A DNA stretch of 64,000 nt, taken from Gigaspora rosea. Taxonomy: Eukaryota; Glomeromycota; Glomeromycetes; Diversisporales; Gigasporaceae. The notes beneath the pieces are model-generated. The model ran no database searches, was not told the origin of the DNA, and saw nothing but the letters and a program-made list of their open reading frames with translations. Numbering within the stretch: position 1 is the first letter of the stretch; each line of letters starts with the position of its first letter. A program made the translations under genes and the position numbers. Below are positions 46,063-56,995 of this stretch, piece after piece. The stretch is taken from contig QKWP01000849.1 of NCBI GenBank assembly GCA_003550325.1, positions 62,001-126,000 of the forward strand, written 5' to 3'.

Positions 46063-46613
46063 ATATATATTTATATATAATATATATTTATATATAATAT
46101 ATATATATATTTATATATAATATATATATATATTTATATATAATATATATATATATAATATATTATATATACACACAAATATATATATATTATATATAAC
46201 TTTACAATAATTTACAATAATTCCTCAACGGACGGTCCTCACCTATCTATTTGTTTTTTTTCCGTTCGCGTAATTTGTGACTTTTATTTTAAATAGTACG
46301 AATTACCTTTTTAAAAATTTACCTGCTAGTTCATTATAAATTGTGACATTCTCCTGTTGTTCATGTGCTCATCTAATACTTTCATGTATCATTGCATAAC
46401 TGCATCGCATTAAAAATAATTTGATTTGATTAGTAGCCTTTGTTATTAAAAAAAAAAAAAAAAAAAAAACTTAAAAAGTCCCATTGGGGATTGAACTTTC
46501 TGTTTTATTCTTAATTTTTTTCCTATTATAATAATATATATATATTTTTTTTTCTTTTTATCAAAAAAAAATTTTTTTTTTTCTTTTTTTTTTTTAAACC
46601 ATCATAAAAAAAG
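41565..46613. other. 5-kb AT-rich intergenic region of the host-like island
   Basis: No gene could be supported; the short frames (for example near 44091-44330 and 44491-44676) have no recognisable features. Local features are tacgta/gtac-rich clusters (43485-43515, 44095-44110, 44205-44225, 45908-45925), a GC-richer patch at 42805-42860 with repeated agacccgg, and the microsatellite at 46030. A taccatatttctctaaat stretch at 45041 followed by a C6 run resembles one end of an old Tc1/pogo-type element; a similar end lies at 63642. Confidence 0.45.
46030..46195. repeat. (ta)n microsatellite with tttatatataa interruptions
   Basis: About 165 bp of nearly pure alternating ta, broken at regular intervals by ttt. 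Confidence 0.95.
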
Positions 46614-49292
46614 ATGGACTTCCCAAACGACGTATTACATCATATAAATGTAGCCGTAGTTGTGATGATTTTAAAAACAACTCATGGTTATACTTTTGAA
46701 AGTTCAGATGATATAAAGGGTATGTTATTTGAATTTTTACGTATATGCTAACCGTTATTATTATTATTATTATTATTGTTATTATTGTTATTATTATTAT
46801 TATTATTATTAATGATATATAATTTTTTTTCAAAAAAAGATGCTGGTATGTCCGATGAAATGTGGGTAATGTCAGAAAAACTCCACGATATTTTAATAGA
46901 ATGTTTAGGAACAGAAGATTCTGTTTTAAAATTTATTAACTGGTTTTTCGACGGGATTCGAAAATCATTTGGTTCAAAATCTAATATTAATGATGATTCT
47001 TTATCATTACCTGATATTTGTTTTCAATGTGAACGACCTTATACTAATGGTGGTTGGTGTCGTTATTGTGAATCTTATTTATTTGAAGCTAATTTTAAAA
47101 ATTGGTCTACTGGATGTGTTGAATTAAATAAATTAATTCGTCAATCACAATTAAATTCTATAAATGATAAAAATTTTTTAAAATGGATTCCTTTTTCGGA
47201 GTTTAAACATTTAAAAGATATTGGTTCTGGTGGTTTTTCTACTATGTATTCTGCTAGATGGTCAAATGATCCTTTGGATGGTACTTTACAACAATGGGTA
47301 ACAAATATGGAAATACAAATAATTCTTGATTATGTTAAAAGTCATGATGTACATTTTACTGAAGATGATTGGAATTCTATCTTATCGGAATTTATGAAAA
47401 AAATGAAAATTATTTTTGAATCTCGTAAAACTTTGAAATGTAAACCTTTAACCGAAACTGGTGATGCTGAATCTATAAAAGGTTCTACAAAGGTTTGTCT
47501 TTATATTTATTATTATAATTATATATTTATTATATAATTATTATTATTAATAAATTAAATTAATTAAATTAATTAAATTAATTAATTAAATTAATTAATT
47601 AAATTAATCATTTATGTAGTCCTCACGAATTAGTAGTCGGATTAATAGTCGAGTTAATAGTTTAAGGTTGAAAAGAAAAGATAGTTTTTCAAAAATCAAA
47701 GGACTTTTTAAATCTTTAAAAAAGGTATTTTCGATACATATTATCGTTTATAACTTATTTTATTATATATATTAATGCTAATAATAATTCATAATATATT
47801 TAAAAGTCTAATAGTTCTATACGAAGTTCTCCTAGTTCCGATTCAGTAAATACAACTTCAAAGAAGATGATTAAAAGTGTGCCGGTTACAACTTCTCCTT
47901 TGAAGAAACGTCTTTATCAAACTGTTGCGCTTAAAAGATTAAATAATTCCACAAATATTTCTTCAAAATTCATGAAAGAGGTTTGTTATTATTATTTATA
48001 TATAATATATTATTCATATCTTATATATCTTATTAATATTATTAATATTAATAATATTTTATTTATTTTTATTTATTTAAAATAGTTCATAACTAATCAG
48101 CTAGCTTTGAATAGTGATAGAATTCTTCGTTGCTTCGGTTTTACTCAAGATCCTGAAACAAATGATTATCTTTTGGCTTTACAATACGCAAATGATGGTG
48201 ATTTAAATCAATACCTTCGTAAAAATTTTGTTACTATTGATTGGTGGCAACGTTTAGAAATTTTAAGAGAAATTGTTAGAGGAATAAAGGATATTCATGA
48301 TATTAATTTAGTTCATCATAATTTACATGGTGGTAATATATTACGTCATGTTGAAAATTCTTCTACAAATTATTTAATAGCTGATTTTGGTTTATATTTT
48401 CCTTCCGATTCTACTGATAAATCTATTGGTTCTAAAATTTTTGGTGTATTACCTTTTATTGCTCCTGAAGTTTTAAGTGGTCGTATTTATACTAAAGCTT
48501 CTGATATATATAGTTTGGGTATTATTATGTGGCAAATTACTTCGGGTATTCCTCCTTTCCTTGGACGTCCTTACGATTCTAATTTAGCTAAAGATATTTG
48601 TGAAGGTTTACGTCCTGATATTATTAATGGAACTCCTGATCGTTATATTGATTTAATGAAACGTTGTTGGGATTCAAATCCTAATAATCGTCCTAATATA
48701 GATTCAATTTTGGAATTTACTTTATCAAGAAAAGATAATCTTGGTCCTTTTACTGAAGCTGAAAAATTTAGACTTAAAACTTTAAATAATTCTTCTAATC
48801 AAAATTCAAATTCAGATTTAGATTCTGATTTGATTTTCCCTTCTTCTAAACTTTTGGATTTTAATAATCTTCCTGAACCAAAAAATTCTAAAATTTCTAC
48901 TTTTAAATCTGATAATTCGGATATATCTCTTAATTCTGCTGATGATTTAAAATTTTCTGAAAATAAACCACAAGGTATTTATTTTTTATTTATTTCGTCT
49001 TTGTAATTTAACATTAACGTACGTTAATGTTAATGTTAACGTTAATGTTAACGTTATTATTTTTTACTAAACTTTTTATATTATCCGGTATAGGGAATCA
49101 TCAGATGAATCTAAGTATTGATTCTGCTGGTATGTTGGTTTAAAATTTAAAATACTGTATATTAGTTTAATTATTATAGATTCGTGCATAAAAAAATTAT
49201 ATATAACTACATTTATCAATCTATATTATATATTCATTATTTATTCATTATTTATTTATTTGTTTATAGTCGGTATATCACCAATGAAATAA
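46614..49292 (+). CDS. TKL-like protein kinase homologue, probable pseudokinase (7 exons, 661 aa)
   Basis: A member of the kinase-like family expanded in Glomeromycotina. My exon model is 46614-46719, 46840-47492, 47620-47724, 47807-47980, 48086-48974, 49094-49129 and 49270-49292. All introns are GT-AG and frames join. A zinc-ribbon-like CxxC-x9-CxxC (Cys96, 99, 109, 112) and NFKNW...QSQLN precede the kinase fold. The glycine loop is GSGGFSTMY (164-172). The VALK lysine is residue 331, about 140 residues farther on than normal; the insert is basic and Ser-rich and spans three exons. Expected Glu of helix C is Gln351. HRD reads HHN (423-425), so the catalytic Asp is Asn. Asn430, DFG (446-448) and APE (472-474) are kept. 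The C-terminus (about 560-661) is Ser/Asp/Asn-rich. The substitutions suggest weak or no phosphotransfer and a scaffold role, by inference. A wrong exon call could exaggerate the insert, but the open frames across it argue that it is real. Confidence 0.85.
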
Positions 49293-50080
49293 GATAAAAA
49301 AAAAAAATACCCGGTTACATTTTTATTTTTGTATTTAAAACTCTTTTTTCTGTAAAATATCATGTCGCTATTTAGAATAGAAAAAAAAAAATACTTGATT
49401 TTTAGAAAAAAAAAAAAAAATTGCGAAAAAAAAAATATATATTTGTCGCAATATTGGGAGGGATGTTATACATATGTATTTTTAGTTTACTACTCTGTTT
49501 TTTTTTTATAGACATTTGTTACGCATTTTATTTATTTATCTACAGTATTTACAGTATTTATTTTTTTGTGAGATATGTATTCGTTGGTTTTTTTTCAATT
49601 ATTGCATTGTACTTTAAAAAAAAAATTTTTTTGTTTTCTTTTTTATTTGTTTGTTTGTACGTAATAAGATTTGATTATTATTTATTATTATTATTATTAT
49701 TATTATCATGATTTTATTTTGAATTCATGAAATTGAAATTTTTTTTATATACAGTATTTTACTAATAGATTGATAAGGTTATTTTTTACATTTAAGGAAA
49801 AATACATTTTTATCGATATGATTTTATAAAGTAAAAAATAAAATTAAGGATTTATGAATTTGGTTATTATCTGTCGTTATTAACATGTACTGTAAATGTA
49901 AATGCTCCTTATAAAATCGAATAAAAGGGCCTATACAAAATTTTTGATCGCGCTAAGTACTACATAAATTCTCTTAATGCACGTACCGTAAAATTCTTGA
50001 AATTAGTTATTTAATGTCGCAGATCATAATTTAAAATGAAATCTATATTTTCTACTTAACCTCTAAAACCCACAAATACT
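49293..50080. other. 3' flank of the kinase-like gene
   Basis: A/T low complexity with many homopolymer runs; no gene supported. The frame near 49421-49711 is F/Y-rich and compositional. Confidence 0.5.
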
Positions 50081-50084
50081 TATT

Positions 50085-50340
50085 TATTATAACTTTGCTT
50101 TAAAATGAACCCTAACCCCTAACCCTAAAAAATGCACCTCAAAAAATCATTTTAATGTGGATTTCATTATGATCTCCCACATTTAACCGCCAAATGTCAT
50201 ACAGTCGATCATTTTTGCACAGTAATAAAAAAAATAAAAAATGTCGCTAATTATCCAATTAGAACACAAAGTCAATCGCATTTTTTGTAAAGAAAAAATT
50301 CCTTGCAAAATTTTAATATAAAATATCTCCTTCTATCTCG
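50085..50340 (-). mobile_element. probable decayed telomere-motif MITE
   Basis: Contains gaaccctaacccctaaccct (50107-50126) and, further on, ttccttgcaaaattttaata, two landmarks of the MITE family seen at 32.8, 58.6 and 62.5 kb. Their order differs from the other copies and the ends are not defined. Confidence 0.4.
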
Positions 50341-50647
50341 ATTCAAATTTCTGAATTTATTAAATGAATTTTTTTTTTTACGATGTTTTATTATTTTTTT
50401 TTTACAAATTTATTTCTGGATCTTTTTTTTTTGTAGTGCTTAATACAATTGCTCACAATTACTTGATCAATTATTGACTATCAGGTTTTGCTTGATTGTG
50501 CCATCGTGATATTTGTATTTTTTTAAAAAAAATTTTTTTTTTTTTTTTTATTTTTATTTAATACAGTTAGAATATAGATTTTACTGCTAAACAACAAATA
50601 CAATCATGTTTTCTCCCTTTTAATTCTTATAAACCTAGCTATATAAG
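50341..50647. other. AT-rich spacer
   Basis: Poly-T/poly-A-rich sequence; nothing recognised. Confidence 0.5.
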
Positions 50648-51678
50648 TAGAGGTCTTACCCGGGTCTGATCCGGGTCAAACCCAACCCGAAATTTCTTGA
50701 CTCGGGTCACAATCTGGGTCAGATAGGTTATATCGCATCTTCTGGTGATATTCATTGTGTTAGATTTTTTAATAGCAGATAGATAAGAATACTAATATAT
50801 TTAAAATAAAAACTTATTCGTATTAGTCTTTAACATTTTATTGATCAAGTATCGTAGAGTGGAAATCTGGAAGTGGAAATTTTTTAAACTAAAAAATATA
50901 AAAAATATGTAATGCTAACGAAGTTTTAGAATTTACCTTTTATATAAAGTTAAATCCGGGCTGTAAATTATACCTAGATTATAAATAGTATCCGGATTTA
51001 AAGATTTATTATTTTGTTTTTGATCATATCTGGATTGTAAAAATATATCTAGGCTTTAACTCTAGCCAAAGCCTTTTTTTTTTTTTTAGCAACATTTTCT
51101 TCAATATCGAATTAACCCATATGGGCCGATTTGAATAATTTATAAGTAGTGCTTATTTTTTTAAAAAAACTTTAAAGCTAAATAACTTTTGATCTACTGG
51201 TCTATTTTAAATGATTTTACTACCAAAATGTTCGTCTCTTCGAGACGATTCCAACAAGCCCAAAATCATTAAAATCCAATTACAGGAATACGAGAAAATG
51301 CACTGTCAAATACGTGACGCACCTTTAGGGCTGGACAATTTGTTAGATCTAGATCTAACCAATTGTCCAACTCTAAAGGTGCGTCTCCTATTTGACAGCG
51401 CATTTTCTCGTGTTTCTGTAATTGGGTTTTAATGATTTAGGGCTTGTTGGAATCGTCTTAAAGAGACGATCATTTTGGTAGTAAAATCATTTAAAATGGA
51501 CCAGTAGATCAAAAGTTATTTGGCTTTAAAGTTTAAAAAAAATAAGCACTACTTATGAATTACTCAAATCGGCCCATATGCTATCTGATCCAGGTCAGCT
51601 CAATTTTGATCCATAACCCGCATAATCCGTCATATTTACTGACCCGTACAGGTCAACCCAACCCAGATAAGACCTCTA
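50648..51678. mobile_element. non-autonomous TIR element with gggtca arrays and a long internal palindrome
   Basis: The inverted ends read tagaggtcttacccgggt on the left and tagaggtcttatctgggt on the right. Just inside each end is a cluster of gggtca/tgaccc-type units (cgggtctgatccgggtcaaa at left; gacccgtacaggtcaaccca at right). The centre is the palindrome at 51119-51580. No coding frame is present. This is a foldback-like design. Confidence 0.65.
51119..51580. repeat. long near-perfect palindrome, arms about 231 bp
   Basis: Centred on ttagatctagatctaa (51343-51358). The left arm starts catatgggccgattt and the right arm ends aaatcggcccatatg. By eye the arms differ at only about 5 percent of positions, and there is no spacer. 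A transcript through it would fold into a long hairpin. Confidence 0.9.
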
Positions 51679-52009
51679 TATATAAGCATTTAAATATGAT
51701 CAGTTTAAATAACCCTGTAGCAAATTTGAATACAAAAAAAAAATTTTCAAGAACAAAAATTATATATTAATTATTCTATAGTACTAAATATCAAAAAAAT
51801 TATAATTTTGCCAAAAATAACTCTAATTTGCTAAAACTAAAATTTTACTTTTTTAAATAACTTTTGATATAAAATTAAAATTGAATAAACTTTTTTTATT
51901 AGATGTATCTTATTAAAATTTTTTATTTAAAAAAAAGTTTATTTAAATTGGATTATTAAATACCAAAATAATTGCAAAAAATTGTTTTTATTTTTTAAAT
52001 TTTGGAATT
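51679..52009. other. AT-rich spacer
   Basis: Nothing recognised. The last ten bases (ttttggaatt, 52000-52009) are the target duplication of the next element. Confidence 0.5.
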
Positions 52010-52985
52010 GTTTTTTTCATTTACAAGGTGAGGTCATGCTTCGGTCTTTTTATTAAGTATAGTTATCATTACAACATTCACGACTATTGTATTAGATTAC
52101 TACAACTACCAAGTACCGAAATTTAGACTATTTTATCTACAACCTAAACCTACCAGAGCATTCTATATGTCCTACTCATATACTCAACCTGGTTTTTGCA
52201 CCTTACTTGTCTACTAATAGTACCTGTAGTGCTGCCGCCGCCAGGTTTGTATCTCAAGCCATTTTTTTTTTAATGCTGCCGCAACCTGGCCCGTATCTCA
52301 AGCTACTACTTTCCTACTAGTATGTATAGCACAATACATGCTTTACAAAGTTCACCAACCTCGTGCTTCTCTCATTTCTCATTCAGTTTCTTTCCAGTTG
52401 CTTCCCTTACCCCTATTTCGCTTTCTCCTAGTTACATTCCTACTCCCAATTCGAGGACCCGGAAGGAGTGTCTGCCATTGGCGAACCCAATGGTCTTCCT
52501 CCTCTTGGTACATGCTTCTGTAACACATGTCCTTTTCCTCTGGTGCGACTTTGGCGGTCTGATTGGTAGAGCCCTGCCATAGGCCCTTTTGTTGTAAGTT
52601 TGCTTCCGGTTAGCCACTTCTCAGTCAGTCCACTTCCGGTCCGTCCCTATTCGATTTCTGTTTAAGTGCCATCGAAAGTTGGCCACCTCTTTGCTCGGAT
52701 CTTGCCAAGTATGGTTTCCTTTTGTCCTACGGTTCTGTGCATAACACAGTGCCTGCGCTCCCCGGGATCTATGCACCCCAGTTCTGTGCATAACACAGCT
52801 CTAGAGCTCCCAATGTGAGTTGGTGTAACCCAGAAAACAGATCTGTAAATCCGAGCTCAGAGTCCAGGTTACCATAACGCAGATAAATTTTCGAAATCGT
52901 CTCCAGTGGGATTCGAACTCTGTATCTTTTGTTACAACTACTTGGGGGGTGACAACAATCCAACTACACTATGTAGCCACACCAT
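52010..52985 (-). mobile_element. long tRNA-headed SINE with a LINE-like 3' tail
   Basis: The minus strand begins near 52985 with a tRNA-like head of about 85 nt: ggtgtggctacatagtgtag, gtcaccccccaag, and the B box gagttcgaatcccactgg. A GC-richer body without a coding frame follows. It ends near 52025 in cttaataaaaagaccgaagc and tgacctcacc plus an A-rich tract. Its final bases resemble the LINE tail (taaagataagagcaaggtct, ctcacc). It is flanked by ttttggaatt at 52000-52009 and 52986-52995. The tRNA head is shared with the SINE at 53690; the tail is not. Confidence 0.75.
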
Positions 52986-53458
52986 TTTTGGAATTTTTAA
53001 CAATTCTGAAATTATAATCTTGTATTAAATATCTAAAGTTTTATTTTGTTAAAATAAATTTTTATTTTTATTATTATAAAATTATTTAAACTTTATCATT
53101 ATTATTATTTTAACTTCAAAGTACCAATTTGGAGCTAGGATTTAATAGTTATTTTTTGAAAGCCTTATATAGATAAAAGTACAACTAGCTATATATAGTT
53201 ATCTATTTAAATAGTCATCTCAAAGGTTCTATATTAGAAACTATATCTGCAATTTACTAAAAAAATTATCTATTTAAACCATCTAATGTTTCTTGCTACT
53301 AATCAAGTTTTACTAATACTACTAGAATTTTAGTAGCATAGATATAGTTAGTTCTGCTTTTAAAGTTCTATTATCCATATCCTTAAAACTCTTTTCTTAT
53401 ACCCAAAAGTATGATTCAGCTTATGCTTAATAGAAAACTTAATAGAATAGTACTTGTT
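52986..53458. other. AT-rich DNA with a SINE fragment
   Basis: At about 53195-53290, tctcaaaggttctatattag, then ctatatctgca and tatttaaacca, match (as reverse complement) the 3' part of the SINE at 53690, as does 54485-54635. The rest holds nothing recognised. Confidence 0.5.
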
Positions 53459-53476
53459 ATATATAGGTATTTATTT
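53459..53476. repeat. target-site duplication of truncated LINE copy (left)
   Basis: atatataggtatttattt, identical to 53645-53662. Confidence 0.85.
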
Positions 53477-53644
53477 TTTTTTTTTTAAATGTTAAAGGTA
53501 AGACCTTGCTTTTATCTTTATTAAATTTAATAAAAACTTTTTACAATACTGAAAGAAATTTCATTTTTTTTAAATCTAATGCTAAGAATAAAAACTCAGA
53601 TATATATCTAAGTAAACCTAAATACTTATCTGCGGCCTAAACCT
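53477..53644 (-). mobile_element. 5'-truncated LINE copy (3' end only)
   Basis: 168 bp matching the 3' UTR tail of the LINE at 2202-11904 (ttgcttttatctttattaaa, aatctaatgctaagaa, tatctgcggcctaaacc). It ends in poly-A on the minus strand and is flanked by an 18-bp target duplication. Short 5' truncation with a long duplication is the usual product of LINE insertion. Confidence 0.85.
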
Positions 53645-53662
53645 ATATATAGGTATTTATTT
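53645..53662. repeat. target-site duplication of truncated LINE copy (right)
   Basis: atatataggtatttattt, identical to 53459-53476. Confidence 0.85.
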
Positions 53663-53674
53663 ATATTTTAATAT

Positions 53675-53689
53675 ATAATTTGAATTATA
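53675..53689. repeat. SINE target-site duplication (5')
   Basis: ataatttgaattata, identical to 54406-54420. Confidence 0.88.
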
Positions 53690-54405
53690 AGGGTGTGGCG
53701 CCTTAGAGAAGTGGTCAAGGTGTCACCCCCCAAGCGGCAGGTTGACAGTTCGAATCCCACTGGCGACGTTTTGAAGTTAAATCTGCGTTCGGTGATTGTG
53801 GCTTATGAGCGGTTGGGTGCTAAACCTGTAACCTTGGTTCCACCATCTTGAATGGGAGCCTGCGGGCGCAATGATGTATGTGTTACATCGCAAATCCAGG
53901 GAACCGGAAAAAACCCACAAGAACCCGTTTGGCAAGACCCGAGTTAGGAGGTAGTGAAAATCGGTCCTACGGTATGCACCAGAGAAGGCGGATACTACGA
54001 TCGGAACGAACCTAATAAGGGCAGGTAGCCTCGGTTACCAAATCCGGGCAATGGTACATGTATGGGACATGAAATTTGTTCCGGTAGGCTCTTGTGCGAG
54101 GGTAAAGTAGCCCTTAGGTCGTCGAATTTAAAAGGGTTGTGGCCCACAATATCTGCATTAAATGTAGTGCGTCGGTAGTAATAGGAGGACCATGAACCAG
54201 AGGGTTTAAATAGACAATTCCCGTAGTTGGGTTGTAGGTATGGCAGCTAGTGTAGAACCTTCGGGCGGACTACTTAAATTAGGCACCAAAAGTGCACGTG
54301 TGGCTAGTTGTATCCTCATTCATGTAACAAATATTACGTCACTATAACTCATAATAAAATCCCGGCCATAGCACACGGCCTCTAAAAAAAAAAAAAAAAA
54401 AAAAA
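53690..54405 (+). mobile_element. tRNA-derived long SINE, 716 bp, with poly-A and target duplication
   Basis: The head gggtgtggcgccttagagaa, gtggtcaagg (A box), tcaccccccaagcgg and cagttcgaatcccactgg (B box) resemble a class II (Ser/Leu-like) tRNA. The body is about 600 nt, GC-richer and non-coding. It ends in a poly-A of about 23 (54384-54406). It is flanked by a perfect 15-bp duplication, ataatttgaattata (53675-53689 and 54406-54420). The internal A and B boxes suggest RNA polymerase III transcription. Fragments of the same family lie at 38375, 53195 and 54485. Confidence 0.88.
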
Positions 54406-54420
54406 ATAATTTGAATTATA
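54406..54420. repeat. SINE target-site duplication (3')
   Basis: ataatttgaattata, identical to 53675-53689. Confidence 0.88.
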
Positions 54421-54484
54421 GTATTAATTTTTTTTCAGATTAAAAAGTGCCTGTTTTGGTGCATATAATTTTATCCAGTTTTAC

Positions 54485-54638
54485 ACACCATGAATTACAC
54501 TTGGGCAAGATTATAACTAGCCACACATATACTTTTGGTGTCTAATTTAAGTGGACCGCCCAAAGGTTCTATACTAGCTGCTATATCTGCAACTCAACTA
54601 TAGAAATTGTTTATTTAAACCCTTTGATTGCTTCACAA
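54485..54638 (-). mobile_element. SINE fragment (3' part)
   Basis: The minus strand reads gcagctagtatagaacct, then ttgggcggtccacttaaatt and accaaaagtatatgtgtggc, in the order of the 3' part of the SINE at 53690. It is clearly diverged. Confidence 0.7.
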
Positions 54639-56410
54639 GACCCAGATATCTCTCATATAGGTCATATTTTTTTTAGCAAATTTGTTAAAATTTAAACCAA
54701 GGTCCAAATTTAAAATTTGGCGAATTAGTAATAATTTAAATAATGATCACATTTTGAATTTTGGCGAAACATTTAAAATTTCACATTGTTATATTTAATA
54801 TTTTGTTTTTTTAGAAAAATTACTTAATATCAAGAAATAAAAACATTAATAATAGGCACCACCTGCCAGTAAGAACACAAAAAAATTAATAAACAAAACA
54901 AAACAAAAATAAATAAATAAAGTAAAAAACATGTTTTTTATTTACTCTTTTATTATTATTATTTTTTTATTCTGATTTTTTTTTAATTTTTTTTAATAAT
55001 TTTTTTTTATTGTTTTATTTTATTGTATTTTTTTTATAATGTATTTACTGTACATTTTTTTTTTATGTTTTTTTTTATATTTTTGAAAAACTATGGCAGG
55101 AATAAAAGTAAATTTTTGATTATTCCTATAATAAGGAATAACCAGAATTTACTTTTATTTCTACATATGTACACTTATTCTTTTAATTTTTTAATTTTTT
55201 TTTTGTTAATTAACCTGGTGATCATATCATATTTTATTATATAGAAGCAAACCACATATGCAAATATCAATTCACTACCAGTTTTCTAATCTTACAACTA
55301 AAATACAACTTGTTCAGTTACCATAGTCACTTATCCGTTACCTGCCAGAGTAGATTTTGTCTCACTAATACTGGGTGTCTATATACCTCCAATTACAGAT
55401 CACTAACTTGGAACTATGGCCAGTTATAACTACCAACTTTTCTTTAAAACTTCTTCTATCTAGATCCAGCAGAGAAGTTAACTAACAATAACTGTATAAT
55501 GAAAAAGAAATATAACAAAGTAATATATGAAAAGGGTACAAGAGGAAATGACAAAAAAAAGATAAATGAAAAAAAGGAGAAAACTACAAAACCTAAGCAA
55601 AAAACCAAATTTAAATAGACAAGATGAAAAAAGCAAAAAAAAGTCAATAGTATGACCTATATATGTTAGAAAAAAAGAAAACAAAACAAAAAACAAAAAA
55701 ACAAAAATGAAAATGAAAAGAATATTCAAGAATATTTTTTGAAACTTACTATAGTGGTTTCTTCAAAAAACCTCACGTATCGTTCATTGTTTACTTTGTA
55801 AACTCATAACCTTGAATCCAATATAGTGGATGCCTTTCCAATTTGGCTGGAGTAAAGACTGCTGATCTTTTGGAAGAGGTATGTCAAAAAGCCCACTTTT
55901 TGAAAATTTTGAAAAAGCTGTTGACACCAAAATTTTCACTTGTAGTTTCTTAAGAATGTATAGGTTCCTTCTTAACTCTTGACATAGACCTGGAACTCCT
56001 CTTTGGAGCTGAACTGGTACTTTTTTCTTCGGTAAGTGATAAACTCTAAGCTTGTTAGCAGATAGTCTATGACAGTATTGGGAAATTGGACAGTTTTGGT
56101 TTTTGGACACCATGTCCAAAACCTGTCCAAAACCCTGTCCAAAACCAAACCTAAATTTAATTGGTTTTGAACAAACATATATATATTATATATCAAATTA
56201 AAAATCAAAATTTAAATAGGCTAACTATTAATATAAGTATGTAATATTAACATTTTAGTAGTGCATTTTAGCAGTTATATTTATGAGAGTTTTTTTGGAA
56301 GGGTTGGGTCACAAATTATTCTGGTAAACAGTTTCACAAGTCAATTCAAATGACCATGCACTTCAATCAAAACAAAAACTTGCTAAAGTAATAAAATACT
56401 ACTGTATGTA
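54639..56410. other. AT-rich intergenic DNA with small inverted structures
   Basis: No gene is visible. 54645-54735 (gacccagatatctctcatat and following ttagcaaatttg) resembles the left end of the inner element at 56996. 55096-55165 is a small palindrome (attcctataataaggaat centre). 56085-56150 is an inverted array of ggttttggaca/tgtccaaaacc units. Short minus-strand frames near 55456-56208 look compositional. Confidence 0.5.
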
Positions 56411-56504
56411 CAGTTGCTTCTCTCTTATCCGAACAGGCCATCCCAAGAGATTTTGTTCGGTATAGAAAAAGTTCGTAATATAAAATTTCTCTTTCTAAAC
56501 TGAA

Positions 56505-56537
<33 letters not shown>

Positions 56538-56663
56538 CAGATAAAAAATTTCTTAAGCCCATTTGATACACCATCTGGCATAGATCATAAATATAGTACA
56601 AAATGTGAAAAAAAACTTATAAAAAAAAAAGCCGTTTTGATTAATTTTTATTTTTGTATTTAT

Positions 56664-56995
56664 TACCCAGGGTTACTATTATCTGATTCAGATTGAATAT
56701 CGGGTTACTATCATCTAACCCAGGTTGAATATTGGGTTACTATTATCTGATCTGGGTTGAATATCGGATTACTATTATCTGACCCGGGTTGGATATCGGG
56801 TACTATTATCTAACCCGGGTTGAATATTGGGTTACTATTATTTGATCCAGGTTATAGCCCAGGTTGAATATCGGGTTACTATTATCTGACCCAAATCATG
56901 GCTTAGGTTGAATATCAGGTTACTATTATTTGGCCCGAGTCATAACCCAGATTGAATATCTGACCCATCAGGTCACTATTATCTGATCTGGGTCA
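56664..56995. repeat. 32-bp tandem array (gggttactattatctgaccc units)
   Basis: Units begin near 56670, 56702, 56734, 56766, 56798 and 56829, giving a 32-bp period. Later units are 44-46 bp owing to an added cccaggtta-type insert. About nine units in all. Each unit ends ggttgaatatc. Confidence 0.85.

Noticed and set aside
52322-52963. Small frames in the GC-richer block
   Set aside because: They overlap on both strands inside a tRNA-headed SINE and show no conserved features.
53690-53770. tRNA gene
   Set aside because: The A and B boxes are present, but the sequence continues into a 700-bp body with poly-A and target duplication, so it is a SINE head. The same applies to about 52900-52985 on the minus strand.
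56664-56995. CRISPR-like array
   Set aside because: The 32-bp units are contiguous without unique spacers and the genome is eukaryotic; it is a tandem repeat.
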